Source: Geobacillus sp. 46C-IIa (GTDB lineage: Bacteria; Bacillota; Bacilli; Bacillales; Anoxybacillaceae). From it: a stretch of DNA of 64,000 nt. The notes below the pieces were generated by a model. The model searched no databases and was not told the DNA's origin. It was given only the letters and a program-made list of their open reading frames with translations. This document shows positions 1 through 8,691 of the stretch, one piece after another. The position numbers were made by a program, and so were the translations under genes. Where the stretch lies: positions 1,332,001 through 1,396,000 of the forward strand of contig NZ_CP061474.1 in the NCBI RefSeq assembly GCF_014679505.1, given 5' to 3'. Numbering within the stretch: position 1 is the stretch's first letter; every line of letters begins with the position of its first letter.

Positions 1-235
1 AGAGCTCGATTCATTAAAACGAGGCTGCTTTGCGGCGTATGGGTTTGATTACTACGATATCGGCTATCAAGCCGGGCAAATGGCGGTTGCTATTTTAAAA
101 GGAGAAGCAAAACCGTCAGAGATCAAACCAGAATATCCAAAAAAATTAAAATTAGTGATCAATAAACAAGCAGCGGAAAAACAAGGAATCCAACTGAAGC
201 CTGAATGGGATCAAATGGCAGAATACATCGAATGA
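1..235 (+). CDS. ABC transporter substrate-binding protein, C-terminal part (partial)
   Basis: The window opens inside this gene; the last 77 codons are readable in the frame that starts at base 2 and ends with TGA at 233-235. The visible part holds a GY(Q)AG segment followed by a short helix and a hydrophilic tail ending in EYIE. This matches the C-terminal lobe of periplasmic-binding-like proteins of the TrpX/ABC_sub_bind family, usually lipoproteins of about 330 residues. The permease and ATPase that follow at once (15 bp and then an overlap) complete a three-gene importer. The ligand cannot be read from this fragment; related systems carry tryptophan/tyrosine or other small amino-acid-like compounds. 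Confidence 0.75.
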   Translation, partial: ELDSLKRGCFAAYGFDYYDIGYQAGQMAVAILKGEAKPSEIKPEYPKKLKLVINKQAAEKQGIQLKPEWDQMAEYIE

Positions 236-249
236 AAGGATGAACGCTT

Positions 250-1242
250 TTGTTGACGGCAATGACAGGAGCAGTTGAATCAGGACTGATTTATGCCATC
301 ATGGCATTAGGCGTCTATTTATCGTTTCGTATTTTAGATTTTCCGGATTTAACGGTGGACGGCAGCTTTGTGACCGGGGCAGCGGTGGCGGCGACGTTGA
401 TTGTCAACGGGGCCAATCCGTTTGTGGCGACGTGTCTAGCGCTTTTCGTTGGATTCGCTGCCGGGTGTATGACCGGGCTTCTTCATACAGCAGGGAAGGT
501 CAATCCGCTTTTGTCGGGCATTTTAATGATGATTGCGCTGTATTCGATCAATCTTCGCATCATGGGGCGTTCGAATGTACCTCTTTTAAATCAAAAGACC
601 GTCTTTACAACCATTCAAGATTGGGGGACGAAAATCGGACTTGACTCGGCCGCGGCAAAAACATGGGGAATTTTCCTGTCGATGACGTTGCTTGCTCTTT
701 TGTTTAAATGGTTCACAGACTGGTTTTTACAGACAGAAATGGGACTTGCGATTCGGGCGACAGGGGATAATCCACGCATGATTCGCAGCCTGTCGGCGAA
801 CACCAACTTGCTCATTGTCTTCGGGTTGGGACTTTCCAATGCCATGGTCGCGTTCTCGGGGGCGCTTGTTGCTCAGTACGGCGCGTTTGCCGATGTCGGG
901 ATGGGAATTGGCATGATCATTATCGGTCTGGCTTCTGTCATTATCGGCGAAGCGGTATTTGGAACGAAAACGATCGCGCGAGCTACGCTTGCCGTGATCG
1001 GTGGAGCGATCATGTACCGCATTGTTGTGAGTCTCGCTTTGCGCGTCCAATTTCTCGAAACAGGGGATGTGAAGCTCATTACGGCATGCATTGTCATTTT
1101 GGCGCTCGTTGTTCCGCAAATGGCTCGTCAACAAAAAGAGAAAAAACGCAAAGAAGAAAAAAGACGGGATCGGGCGCAGGTGATGGCCGTTGCCGCAACG
1201 GGAAAGGGTGAGGCGGATGTTGCAGTTAAAAGGGATTTATAA
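250..1242 (+). CDS. ABC transporter permease (TrpY/branched-chain-type fold)
   Basis: A 330-residue, very hydrophobic protein with about eight or nine predicted membrane segments. It carries the conserved F-x-D-L-T-V-D-G-S-F stretch near residues 30-42, typical of the BPD_transp_2 permeases that partner ABC_sub_bind proteins. The C-terminal 40 residues are strongly basic and cytoplasmic. The start is TTG at 250, set by AAAGGATG at 236-242. The gene lies 15 bp after the binding protein and overlaps the ATPase by 26 bp, so the three are one operon. Role: membrane channel of the importer. Substrate unknown. Confidence 0.85.
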   Translation: MLTAMTGAVESGLIYAIMALGVYLSFRILDFPDLTVDGSFVTGAAVAATLIVNGANPFVATCLALFVGFAAGCMTGLLHTAGKVNPLLSGILMMIALYSINLRIMGRSNVPLLNQKTVFTTIQDWGTKIGLDSAAAKTWGIFLSMTLLALLFKWFTDWFLQTEMGLAIRATGDNPRMIRSLSANTNLLIVFGLGLSNAMVAFSGALVAQYGAFADVGMGIGMIIIGLASVIIGEAVFGTKTIARATLAVIGGAIMYRIVVSLALRVQFLETGDVKLITACIVILALVVPQMARQQKEKKRKEEKRRDRAQVMAVAATGKGEADVAVKRDL

Positions 1243-2011
1243 AGTGTTTCACGAGGGAACGCCTGATGAAAAGATCGCGCTCCAAAACATTCATTTAACG
1301 CTTCAAAAAGGCGATTTTGTCACTGTGATCGGCAGCAACGGAGCAGGCAAATCGACCTTGATGAATATGATTTCAGGAGTATTGTTTCCTGATGAAGGAA
1401 CGATTTGGATTGACGGCCAAGATGTCACCCTGATGCCGGAATACGTCCGCTCCCGCTATATCGGAAGGGTGTTTCAAGATCCGATGGCCGGAACGGCGCC
1501 AAACATGACGATTGAGGAGAATTTAGCGATGGCGTATACACGCAATCAAAAGCGCACGCTCTGCCGTGGAGTGACGAAAAAACGGCGCGATGAGTTTCGC
1601 GAGTTGCTCTCCACCCTTCATCTCGGTTTAGAAAACCGTCTCCAGGCGAAAGTTGGCTTGCTCTCGGGCGGAGAGCGGCAGGCGTTGTCTTTGCTTATGG
1701 CGACGTTCACCGAACCTGCCATTTTGCTGCTCGATGAACATACAGCGGCCCTCGATCCGGCTAGGGCGGAGTTGATCACCAGCTTAACAAAAGAGATTGT
1801 GGAGCGATATCGATTGACGACCTTGATGGTCACCCATCATATGCAGCAGGCCATCGATTTAGGAAACCGCCTCATCATGATGGATAAAGGGCAGATCATT
1901 TTCGAAGTGGATGAGACTGAAAAGCAACGTTTAACGGTAGAAAAGTTGCTCGCGGAATTCCAACGCATTCGCGGGGAACAGCTTGTGAGCGATCGTGCGG
2001 TACTAGGCTGA
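1217..2011 (+). CDS. ABC transporter ATP-binding protein (TrpZ-type)
   Basis: A 264-residue ATPase. It shows Walker A GSNGAGKST (about residues 40-48), a Q-loop FQDP, signature LSGGERQA and Walker B ILLLDEHTAALDP, then the H-loop THH. The start is placed at ATG 1217, behind GGAAAGGGTGAGG, because the sequence from MLQLKGIYKVF onward fits the family and an upstream in-frame ATG at 1190 lies deep inside the permease gene. It energises the importer encoded by the two preceding genes. The DEHTAALDP form of Walker B is characteristic of the TrpZ/YufO-like group. The next gene begins 38 bp later, perhaps in the same transcript. Confidence 0.88.
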   Translation: MLQLKGIYKVFHEGTPDEKIALQNIHLTLQKGDFVTVIGSNGAGKSTLMNMISGVLFPDEGTIWIDGQDVTLMPEYVRSRYIGRVFQDPMAGTAPNMTIEENLAMAYTRNQKRTLCRGVTKKRRDEFRELLSTLHLGLENRLQAKVGLLSGGERQALSLLMATFTEPAILLLDEHTAALDPARAELITSLTKEIVERYRLTTLMVTHHMQQAIDLGNRLIMMDKGQIIFEVDETEKQRLTVEKLLAEFQRIRGEQLVSDRAVLG

Positions 2012-2049
2012 TGGATCGGCCATTCAACGCCATGGAGAGGAGGAATGAT

Positions 2050-3120
2050 ATGGAACTCGATTTCCCGATGGTGCAAGTATTGAATGAAGAAGGAGCGATC
2101 GTGCAGCCTGAATATCGTGAACAAATCACGAAAGAATTGACGATGACGATGTACCGTCATCTGATTCGCACGAGAATGGTTGACCGAAAATGTGTCAGCC
2201 TGCAGCGGCAAGGGCGCATCGGGACGTATGTGCCGTACGAAGGACAAGAGGCGTGTCAAGTCGGAAGTGCGCTTGCCCTCGATGATGGCGATTGGATGTT
2301 TCCGACCTACCGCGACCATGGGGCGATGATGACGTTCGGCCGTTCGTTAACGACAACTCTTTTATACTGGAAAGGGCGGACGGAAGGATGTGTCCCTCCT
2401 GAAGGGAAAAAAATCGTTCCGCCGAGCGTTCCCATTGCCACGCAACTCCCTCATGCAGCGGGGGCGGCGTGCGCCGAAAAATGGAAGGGGACGAAAAATG
2501 CGGTGATTGTGTACTTCGGTGACGGAGCAACATCGGAAGGAGATTTCCATGAGGGATTGAATTTCGCAAGCGTTTTCCACGCGCCTGTCGTCTTTTTCAA
2601 CCAAAACAACCAATATGCGATTTCCGTTCCGATCAGCCGTCAGATGAAGACAAAAACGATCGCCCAAAAAGCGGTGGCGTACGATATTCCTGGCCTTCGC
2701 ATCGATGGAAATGACGTGTTTGCCGTGTATTTCAAAACCATTGAGGCGCTCGAGCGGGCGAGAAATGGAGGGGGGCCGACGTTAATCGAAGCGGTGACAT
2801 GGCGTTATGGCGCCCATACGACGTCCGATGACCCGTCCAGATATCGCGATCAGGAGGAAAGCAAGAAGCGGCGCGACACAACCGACCCGATCCAACGAGT
2901 CGAGCGTTTCATGCAACGGGAAGGCTGGTGGGATGAAGAATGGGTGAATCAAGTGCAAGAGGAAGTGAACGCCGAAATCGAGCAGGCGGTTGTGGAAATG
3001 GAACGTTACCCAAAAGCGGATGTGTCGGACATGTTTGACTTTGTGTTCGCCCAGCCGACATGGACGATTGCCGAGCAGAAAGAAGCGTATCTTCAATGGA
3101 AGCGGGGGATGGAAAGATGA
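2050..3120 (+). CDS. 2-oxoacid dehydrogenase E1 component, alpha subunit
   Basis: A 356-residue protein with the thiamine-diphosphate motif GDGATSEGDFHE at about residues 157-168, running to the closing NQNN near 185, and YRDH/RYGAHT segments typical of PdhA/AcoA/BkdAA. It should catalyse decarboxylation of a 2-oxoacid and reductive acylation of a lipoyl E2 together with the beta subunit that follows (ATGA overlap). The start is ATG 2050 behind GGAGAGGAGGAATGAT; the earlier in-frame ATG at 2011 has no ribosome site. The closest look is to pyruvate dehydrogenase E1 alpha, but no E2 or E3 gene follows. It may use the E2/E3 of another complex. Substrate (pyruvate, acetoin or branched-chain acid) is not decidable here. 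Confidence 0.88.
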   Translation: MELDFPMVQVLNEEGAIVQPEYREQITKELTMTMYRHLIRTRMVDRKCVSLQRQGRIGTYVPYEGQEACQVGSALALDDGDWMFPTYRDHGAMMTFGRSLTTTLLYWKGRTEGCVPPEGKKIVPPSVPIATQLPHAAGAACAEKWKGTKNAVIVYFGDGATSEGDFHEGLNFASVFHAPVVFFNQNNQYAISVPISRQMKTKTIAQKAVAYDIPGLRIDGNDVFAVYFKTIEALERARNGGGPTLIEAVTWRYGAHTTSDDPSRYRDQEESKKRRDTTDPIQRVERFMQREGWWDEEWVNQVQEEVNAEIEQAVVEMERYPKADVSDMFDFVFAQPTWTIAEQKEAYLQWKRGMER

Positions 3121-4112
3121 TCACCAAAGTAGGCGTCAAATCGCTCACCATCGTGCAAGCGGTCAATGATGCGCTTCGTACCATGCTCAAAGAGCGTGAA
3201 GATGTCATTCTGCTTGGGGAAGACATCGGGAAAAATGGCGGTGTGTTTCGCGCCACGGACGGCCTGCTTGAAGAATTCGGCAAAGAGAGGGTGATTGACA
3301 CTCCGTTAAGCGAAGCTGGATTTACGGGTGCAGCGATTGGAATGGCGCTGAACGGATTTCGTCCTGTCGTGGAAATTCAATTTTTAGGTTTTATCTACCC
3401 AGCCTATGAACAAATCATGACCCATGCGGCGCGCATGCGTGCGCGGACAAGAGGGCATTTTACCGTGCCCTTGGTCATTCGCGCCCCGTACGGCGCGGGT
3501 GTGCGAGCCCCGGAAATTCATTCGGACAGCACGGAAGCGCTGTTTACCCATATGCCAGGCATCAAAGTCGTTTGCCCCGCATCGCCGTATGACGCCAAAG
3601 GGTTGCTCATCGCCGCGATTGAAGACCCGGACCCTGTCCTCTTCTTAGAACCGATGCGCAGCTATCGCGCGTTTCGCGAAGACGTTCCGGAAGGAAAATA
3701 TACGATTGAAATTGGCAAAGGGAAAAAGCTGCGTGAAGGGGACGACGTGACCGTCATTGCGTGGGGGGCCATGGTGCCCGTTGCTATGAAGGCGGCGGGA
3801 GAAGCGGAGAAAAAAGGGATTTATGCCGATGTCCTCGACTTGCGTACGCTTTACCCGCTTGACAAGGCCCTCATCGCCGAGTCGGTGCAAAAGACCGGGA
3901 GAACCGTGATCGTTCAGGAAGCGCATGCGACGGGTGGATTGGCTAATGACATTCTCGCTGTCATCAACGATACTTCGTTTTTCTATCAAAAAGCGCCGGC
4001 CGAACGGGTGGCGGGATTTGACGTTCCAGTGCCGTTTTTCGCTTATGAAGACGATTATTTGCCAACGCCAGCGCGTGTGTTGCATGCCATTGAAAAAGTG
4101 ATGAACTTCTGA
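3117..4112 (+). CDS. 2-oxoacid dehydrogenase E1 component, beta subunit
   Basis: 331 residues. The start ATG 3117 overlaps the alpha stop codon (ATGA), which implies coupled translation; ATGGAAAG just before it is a weak Shine-Dalgarno site. The motifs are LGEDIG near residue 35, the Glu-containing DTPLSEAGF segment that contacts thiamine diphosphate, the HSDSTEAL loop and a C-terminal transketolase-like domain (VQEAHATGG). Length and order fit PdhB/AcoB/BkdAB. It forms the alpha2beta2 E1 with the preceding gene. A Rho-independent terminator at 4181 closes the unit, so the pair is transcribed without lipoyl or dihydrolipoyl dehydrogenase genes. Confidence 0.88.
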   Translation: MITKVGVKSLTIVQAVNDALRTMLKEREDVILLGEDIGKNGGVFRATDGLLEEFGKERVIDTPLSEAGFTGAAIGMALNGFRPVVEIQFLGFIYPAYEQIMTHAARMRARTRGHFTVPLVIRAPYGAGVRAPEIHSDSTEALFTHMPGIKVVCPASPYDAKGLLIAAIEDPDPVLFLEPMRSYRAFREDVPEGKYTIEIGKGKKLREGDDVTVIAWGAMVPVAMKAAGEAEKKGIYADVLDLRTLYPLDKALIAESVQKTGRTVIVQEAHATGGLANDILAVINDTSFFYQKAPAERVAGFDVPVPFFAYEDDYLPTPARVLHAIEKVMNF

Positions 4113-4180
4113 AAATAGAAGCAAAACCACGTGATGAGTGTGGAAGATGATTGTGCAAAACGCGGATGAATCATAAATGA

Positions 4181-4214
4181 AGAGCCATGCCCTCTGGCTG
4201 GCTCTTTTCTTTTA
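4181..4214 (+). terminator. Rho-independent terminator after the E1 alpha/beta pair
   Basis: Stem AGAGCCA (4181-4187) pairs with TGGCTCT (4199-4205) and is followed by TTTCTTTT. It ends the operon that runs from the ABC transporter and E1 genes. Confidence 0.75.
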
Positions 4215-4299
4215 ACCATAAGGTGTACGGACAGATGGCTGTAAATATCGTTTTTTCGTGCAACCATCTGCTCTCTGATGATTTGTTTTTAAGGCGTTA

Positions 4300-4821
4300 T
4301 TACCGATGATTAGCCAGCTGTTCGCGATACTCTTTTCCTTTTTGAACATATGTATCAATCGACAGCTGGATGAGCTCAAGGTCTTTATCTGTCAGCTCAC
4401 GCACCACTTTTCCGGGCGAGCCGATGACGAGCGAGCGGGGCGGAATTTTTTTGCCGGACGGGATTAACGTGTTGGCGCCGATGATGCATTCTTCGCCGAT
4501 TTCGGCCCCATCCAAAATCGTCGACCCCATGCCGATGATCGAGCGTCGGCGGATCGTACAGCCGTGAAGAATCACATTATGCCCTACCGTCACTTCATCT
4601 TCCACAACGAGCGGCGATCCTTCATACAAATGGCAGGTTGTATTGTCTTGAATGCTCGTTCGGGCGCCGATCGTAATCGGGCCTTCATCGCCGCGCAGAA
4701 CAGCATTGAACCAAATGGTCGATTCCGGCCCGACGGTGACGTCTCCGATCAAATAGGCTCCCGGAGCGATGAATGTAGTTTTGTGAACATTCGGACGTTT
4801 TCCGTTATACGGATATAGCAT
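4300..4821 (-). CDS. ytoA: gamma-class carbonic anhydrase-like hexapeptide-repeat protein
   Basis: 173 residues built of hexapeptide repeats that form a left-handed beta helix, then a C-terminal helix. Candidate zinc histidines are visible in CHLYEG and in GHNVILHG, the positions used by gamma-carbonic anhydrases (Cam/CamH and YrdA-type). The start is set at the ATG whose first base is 4821, because AAAGGGG lies eight bases before it; the longer form from 4839 lacks a site. B. subtilis YtoA has the same length. Whether it hydrates CO2 or acts only as an acyl-transferase-like scaffold cannot be told from the sequence. It stands alone, convergent with the E1 operon. Confidence 0.85.
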   Translation of the reverse strand: MLYPYNGKRPNVHKTTFIAPGAYLIGDVTVGPESTIWFNAVLRGDEGPITIGARTSIQDNTTCHLYEGSPLVVEDEVTVGHNVILHGCTIRRRSIIGMGSTILDGAEIGEECIIGANTLIPSGKKIPPRSLVIGSPGKVVRELTDKDLELIQLSIDTYVQKGKEYREQLANHR

Positions 4822-4978
4822 TCCCACATCCCCTTTCATTGGTGATCAGTATGACAATAAGTATAACACATTTCATACGAGAATGGAAATGCGCGGAATA
4901 GAAAGTGCCTTGTTCGTATTAGGACGAATAGATCGATGCGCAACGTCACGGGGAACGAAAGCGGCGACGGGGCAGATA

Positions 4979-5440
4979 TTAGCTTTTGATGGCAAGGCGG
5001 AGATCCGCAATCGCCGCTTCATGTTCAAGCGACCGGCGGCATAACATATCGATGATCCGCTCTTGGCGCAACAATAGTTGCATTTGTTGCTCTTGGTTTT
5101 GCTCAAGTCGTTTCACGATCGCATCGATTTCCCGAATGGCTTGATGAACAGTGGAAAATCCTTTTGCCATGTCGGCTTTGACTTCATTCAGCTCCGCTTT
5201 TGTCGCCATATTCTCCTTTATGTCCTCAAGTTCTTCCTTGGTGGCCATGTTGGCTTTGATGTGTTCAAGTTCTTCTTTGGTCGCCATGCGAGCTTTGATA
5301 TTTTCAAGCTCTTGTTTGGTGGCCATATTGTTTTTGATGTCCTCAAGTTCTTCCTTGGTGGCCACATTGGCCTTCATCTCTGTCATTTCCTGCTGCATGA
5401 TTTCCAACTTGTCCAAAATAAGACGCCACGGCTCGCTCAT
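4979..5440 (-). CDS. repeat-rich coiled-coil protein with five 13-residue units
   Basis: A 153-residue, highly charged, all-helical protein without signal peptide or membrane segment. After a 25-residue head come five 13-residue units of the form (M/V)ATKxELExIKxx at residues 26-90, then a coiled-coil tail rich in Q, E and R. The start is the ATG at 5440: AGGAAAGG lies nine bases upstream of it but abuts the alternative ATG at 5449. A second protein of the same style lies at 12061-12582, and it too contains an MATKEDI segment. I know no function. Such proteins may bridge or scaffold other proteins; this is a guess from the shape only. Confidence 0.7.
   Translation of the reverse strand: MSEPWRLILDKLEIMQQEMTEMKANVATKEELEDIKNNMATKQELENIKARMATKEELEHIKANMATKEELEDIKENMATKAELNEVKADMAKGFSTVHQAIREIDAIVKRLEQNQEQQMQLLLRQERIIDMLCRRSLEHEAAIADLRLAIKS
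5171..5365 (-). repeat. five tandem 39-bp coding units
   Basis: These bases encode residues 26-90 of the coiled-coil protein as five consecutive 13-residue units. The units are alike in DNA but not identical, with drift mostly at third positions and in the residues following KxEL. This points to an older amplification than the 21-bp array at 12409. Confidence 0.8.
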
Positions 5441-5709
5441 GGGCAACATCCTTTCCTAATTGTCAATACGATAAGGAAATTGCGGTGGAGACAAAGATGC
5501 AGATGAGACGGAGAGGAAATAGTGCTGTTGGGGAAACGACGATTCCCTGCCATTGATTATACATGATCTACGAAAAGCGGAAAAGGGTTTTCCAAGAACG
5601 AACAAAACGGAAAGAGAGAAACATTTTTTTATGATTTTTATTTAAATAATATTATTTTTCTTAATATTGTTGTTTTATTCATCGTTTATATAAATCATAC
5701 AAAAATTTT

Positions 5710-5738
5710 TTGACAATATAAACATAATGAATTATTAT
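5710..5738 (+). promoter_or_regulatory. sigma-A-type promoter of the peptide transporter
   Basis: TTGACA at 5710-5715, a 17-bp spacer and TATTAT at 5733-5738 sit in a very AT-rich stretch (about 5620-5745), 14 bp before the AAAGGAGGT ribosome site. Both boxes and the spacing are near consensus. The rest of the gap from 5441 holds, on the minus strand, a TATAAT at 5557-5562 that could serve the coiled-coil gene. Confidence 0.75.
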
Positions 5739-5765
5739 ATTAAAAGAATTTAAAGGAGGTAAGTA

Positions 5766-7262
5766 GTGGTTATGTCATCCATTGACAAGCAACAAATCGC
5801 TGCCAGTGTTCCGCAGCGGGGCTTTTTCGGCCATCCGAGAGGGCTGTTTACGCTCTTTTTTACCGAGTTTTGGGAGCGCTTTTCGTACTACGGCATGCGC
5901 GCCATTTTAGTGTACTACATGTATTACGAAGTATCGAAAGGCGGGCTGGGCCTTGATGAACATCTGGCGCTCGCAATTATGTCGATTTATGGGGCGCTTG
6001 TGTACATGTCTGGAATCATTGGCGGCTGGCTTGCTGACCGGGTGTTTGGAACTTCACGCGCAGTTTTCTATGGCGGCATTCTCATTATGGCCGGCCATAT
6101 CGCGTTAGCGTTGCCGGGCGGGGCGACGGCGCTGTTTGTGTCGATGGCACTCATTGTCTTGGGAACGGGGTTGTTGAAACCGAACGTCTCCAGCATTGTC
6201 GGCGATATGTACAAGCCTGGCGATGAGCGCCGCGACGCCGGATTTAGCATTTTTTACATGGGGATTAATCTGGGTGCTTTTTTGGCTCCGCTTGTTGTTG
6301 GAACGGCTGGGATGAAGTACAACTTCCATCTCGGTTTCGGGCTCGCCGCTGTCGGTATGTTTCTTGGGCTGGTTGTGTTTGTGGCGACAAGAAAGAAAAA
6401 TCTCGGGTTGGCGGGGACGTATGTACCAAACCCGCTGGCGCCGGAGGAAAAGAAAAAAACGGTTGCGATCGTTGCAACCGCAGCGGTCATCATTGCTGTG
6501 CTGCTCGCGATCTTGATTCCGAACGGCTGGTTTACGGTTGAAACGTTTATTTCGCTCGTCGGTATTTTAGGCATCATCATTCCGATCATTTATTTTGTCG
6601 TGATGTACCGCAGCCCGAAAACGACGGCCGAAGAGCGGTCGCGCGTCATCGCCTACATTCCGCTGTTTATCGCTTCGGCGATGTTTTGGGCCATCCAGGA
6701 ACAAGGGTCGACCATTTTGGCAAACTATGCGGATAAACGGACGCAGTTGGATGTCGCCGGCATCCACTTGTCGCCTGCATGGTTCCAGTCGCTGAACCCG
6801 CTATTTATCATCATTTTGGCTCCGGTGTTCGCCTGGATGTGGGTAAAGCTCGGCAAACGCCAGCCGACGATCCCGCAAAAATTCGCCCTTGGCCTTTTGT
6901 TTGCCGGCCTGTCGTTTATCGTCATCCTCGTGCCGGGCTATTTCAGCGGCGGAGAGCTCGTCCATCCGATTTGGCTTGTGTTGAGCTATTTCATCGTCGT
7001 GCTCGGTGAGCTTTGCCTGTCGCCGGTCGGCCTGTCAGCGACGACAAAACTCGCTCCTGCAGCGTTTTCGGCGCAAACGATGAGCCTTTGGTTTTTATCA
7101 AACGCCGCGGCGCAAGCGATCAACGCCCAGCTTGTCCGTTTTTACACGCCGGAAAACGAAACGGCGTATTTTGGCACGATTGGCGGGGCGGCGCTCGTCT
7201 TAAGCTTCATCTTATTCGCGCTCGCGCCAAGCATCCAGCGGTTGATGAGAGGGGTTCGTTAA
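5766..7262 (+). CDS. dtpT: proton-dependent di/tripeptide transporter (POT/PTR family)
   Basis: 498 residues with about 12-14 membrane segments. The N-terminal FTEFWERFSYYGMR box holds the ExxER proton-coupling motif of POT transporters, and the signature GGWLADRVFG and FYMGINLGAFLAP segments follow. It imports di- and tripeptides with protons. The start is taken as GTG 5766, seven bases from AAAGGAGGT; the ATG at 5772 is the alternative and changes only two residues. The gene is transcribed alone, with its own strong promoter upstream and a terminator at 7316. Confidence 0.92.
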   Translation: MVMSSIDKQQIAASVPQRGFFGHPRGLFTLFFTEFWERFSYYGMRAILVYYMYYEVSKGGLGLDEHLALAIMSIYGALVYMSGIIGGWLADRVFGTSRAVFYGGILIMAGHIALALPGGATALFVSMALIVLGTGLLKPNVSSIVGDMYKPGDERRDAGFSIFYMGINLGAFLAPLVVGTAGMKYNFHLGFGLAAVGMFLGLVVFVATRKKNLGLAGTYVPNPLAPEEKKKTVAIVATAAVIIAVLLAILIPNGWFTVETFISLVGILGIIIPIIYFVVMYRSPKTTAEERSRVIAYIPLFIASAMFWAIQEQGSTILANYADKRTQLDVAGIHLSPAWFQSLNPLFIIILAPVFAWMWVKLGKRQPTIPQKFALGLLFAGLSFIVILVPGYFSGGELVHPIWLVLSYFIVVLGELCLSPVGLSATTKLAPAAFSAQTMSLWFLSNAAAQAINAQLVRFYTPENETAYFGTIGGAALVLSFILFALAPSIQRLMRGVR

Positions 7263-7315
7263 TTGCCGTCGGATGTTTGTCGTTGCTTATGGAAAACAAT
7301 CAAATTTAAAGACAG

Positions 7316-7346
7316 GACGCTCTGCGTTGTCAGGGCGTCTTTTTTA
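7316..7346 (+). terminator. terminator of the peptide transporter gene
   Basis: GACGCTCTG (7316-7324) pairs with CAGGGCGTC (7331-7339) across a six-base loop and is followed by a run of T. Confidence 0.8.
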
Positions 7347-7384
7347 TCATCCTAAAACGGGAAGACCTCCCATTTTTTATAAGT

Positions 7385-7495
7385 CAGCTCAACCGAGGGA
7401 CGTACGGGGACAGCTTGGTGAGCCGTCCGCCGTAGAGCGGGAGGGCCAGGAATCTCCCAATTTGAAGTGTTAGCGTAGGGGAAGAGCATTCAATT
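7385..7495 (+). mobile_element. probable right-end relic of an IS200/IS605-type tnpB element
   Basis: The gap between the peptide transporter terminator and ugpC holds a GC-richer stretch. It reads as the last codons of a TnpB-like tail (frame ...EREGQESPNLKC, stop at 7473), then TAGGGGAAG. The layout AATCTCCC followed about 25 bases later by GGGGAAG and then a TTCAA-like end is the usual look of tnpB 3' ends and their guide-RNA scaffold. No transposase body remains. This is recognition from memory of such ends, not an alignment. Confidence 0.35.
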
Positions 7496-7590
7496 ACGAA
7501 ATATTTACACAAATCGAAAAGTACGTTCAGACAGTATTTACAAAAATGGATTACGATGGAATAGAAAACAGGGAAAGAGGAGGGAAGGGA

Positions 7591-8691
7591 ATGGCGTTTC
7601 TTGAGCTTGTCGAAGTGACGAAATCGTATGATGGAAAAAAGCGGGTTGTGGAGAATGTGAGTGTGGCGATTGAATCAGGAGAGTTTTTTGTTCTTGTTGG
7701 CCCGTCAGGATGCGGCAAAAGCACGATTTTGCGGCTGATTGCCGGCCTTGAATCGCTGACGTCGGGTTACGTATTGATCGACGGGCAGGTAGCGAACGAC
7801 TGGCCGCCTCACACCCGTCAATTATCCATGGTTTTTCAAAACTATGCGTTATATCCGCATTTAACGGTGGAGCAAAATATGCGAATCGGCTTGCAGGCGC
7901 AAAAGGTGCCGAAAGAAGAACAAATGAGGCGCTGCATGGAAGCGGCAGAAATGCTTGGGATAACGGACGTATTGCAACAGAAGCCGCGGGAGCTATCAGG
8001 GGGACAGCGCCAGCGTGTCGCCTTAGGGCGAGCGATCGTTGCAAGAACTCCGCTTTGTTTAATGGACGAGCCGCTCTCCAATTTAGATGCGAAACTGCGG
8101 GCCAAAATGCGCAGTGAGCTTCGCCGCTTGCAGCGGCAGCTCGGCATGACGGTCATCTATGTCACTCACGATCAAACAGAGGCAATGACGATGGCAGATC
8201 GGATGATGATTTTGCATGCCGGACGCCCGCAGCAAGTTGGCGCTCCGCTCGATATTTACAATCATCCAGACAACACGTTTGTCGCTTCATTTATCGGAAC
8301 GCCGCCAATGAACTTGGCAGAGGCGCACGTACTTGAACATTCGCTGCTATTGCAAAACGAGCGGCCCATTCGTTTTATGTACCGCCCTTTGCCTAAGGTG
8401 GAACGGGTGACGATCGGCCTTCGCCCGGAGCATATCTATCGAGCAGAACTAGGCGAGGGGCATGTGACAGCCAAAGTTGTCCATATCGAATGGCTTGGCA
8501 ATGAGACGTTCGTGACGTTTGAGCTGACGAAGCATCTTCACTGGACGGCACGATGGAACGGACAATGGAACATAAGACTAGGGGAATTGGCATCATTTTC
8601 GTTTGATGAGCGAGCGCTGCTCTTTTTCGATGAGCACGGGAAACGAATCGGGCTTCCGATCAGGAGGGAGGAGGTGCGGATTGACGGATGA
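7591..8691 (+). CDS. ugpC: glycerol-3-phosphate-type ABC importer ATPase
   Basis: 366 residues. It shows Walker A GPSGCGKST (about residues 37-45), signature LSGGQRQRVALGRAIV, Walker B CLMDEPLSNLDAKLR, the switch THDQTEA and a C-terminal TOBE/OB region that holds the TIGLRPEH segment. This is the MalK/UgpC/MsmX subgroup. The start ATG 7591 follows GAGGAGGGAAGGG; an earlier in-frame ATG at 7546 has no good site. The stop overlaps the start of the next permease (ATGA). The assignment as UgpC rather than a sugar ATPase rests on the binding protein at the end of the operon. Confidence 0.85.
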   Translation: MAFLELVEVTKSYDGKKRVVENVSVAIESGEFFVLVGPSGCGKSTILRLIAGLESLTSGYVLIDGQVANDWPPHTRQLSMVFQNYALYPHLTVEQNMRIGLQAQKVPKEEQMRRCMEAAEMLGITDVLQQKPRELSGGQRQRVALGRAIVARTPLCLMDEPLSNLDAKLRAKMRSELRRLQRQLGMTVIYVTHDQTEAMTMADRMMILHAGRPQQVGAPLDIYNHPDNTFVASFIGTPPMNLAEAHVLEHSLLLQNERPIRFMYRPLPKVERVTIGLRPEHIYRAELGEGHVTAKVVHIEWLGNETFVTFELTKHLHWTARWNGQWNIRLGELASFSFDERALLFFDEHGKRIGLPIRREEVRIDG

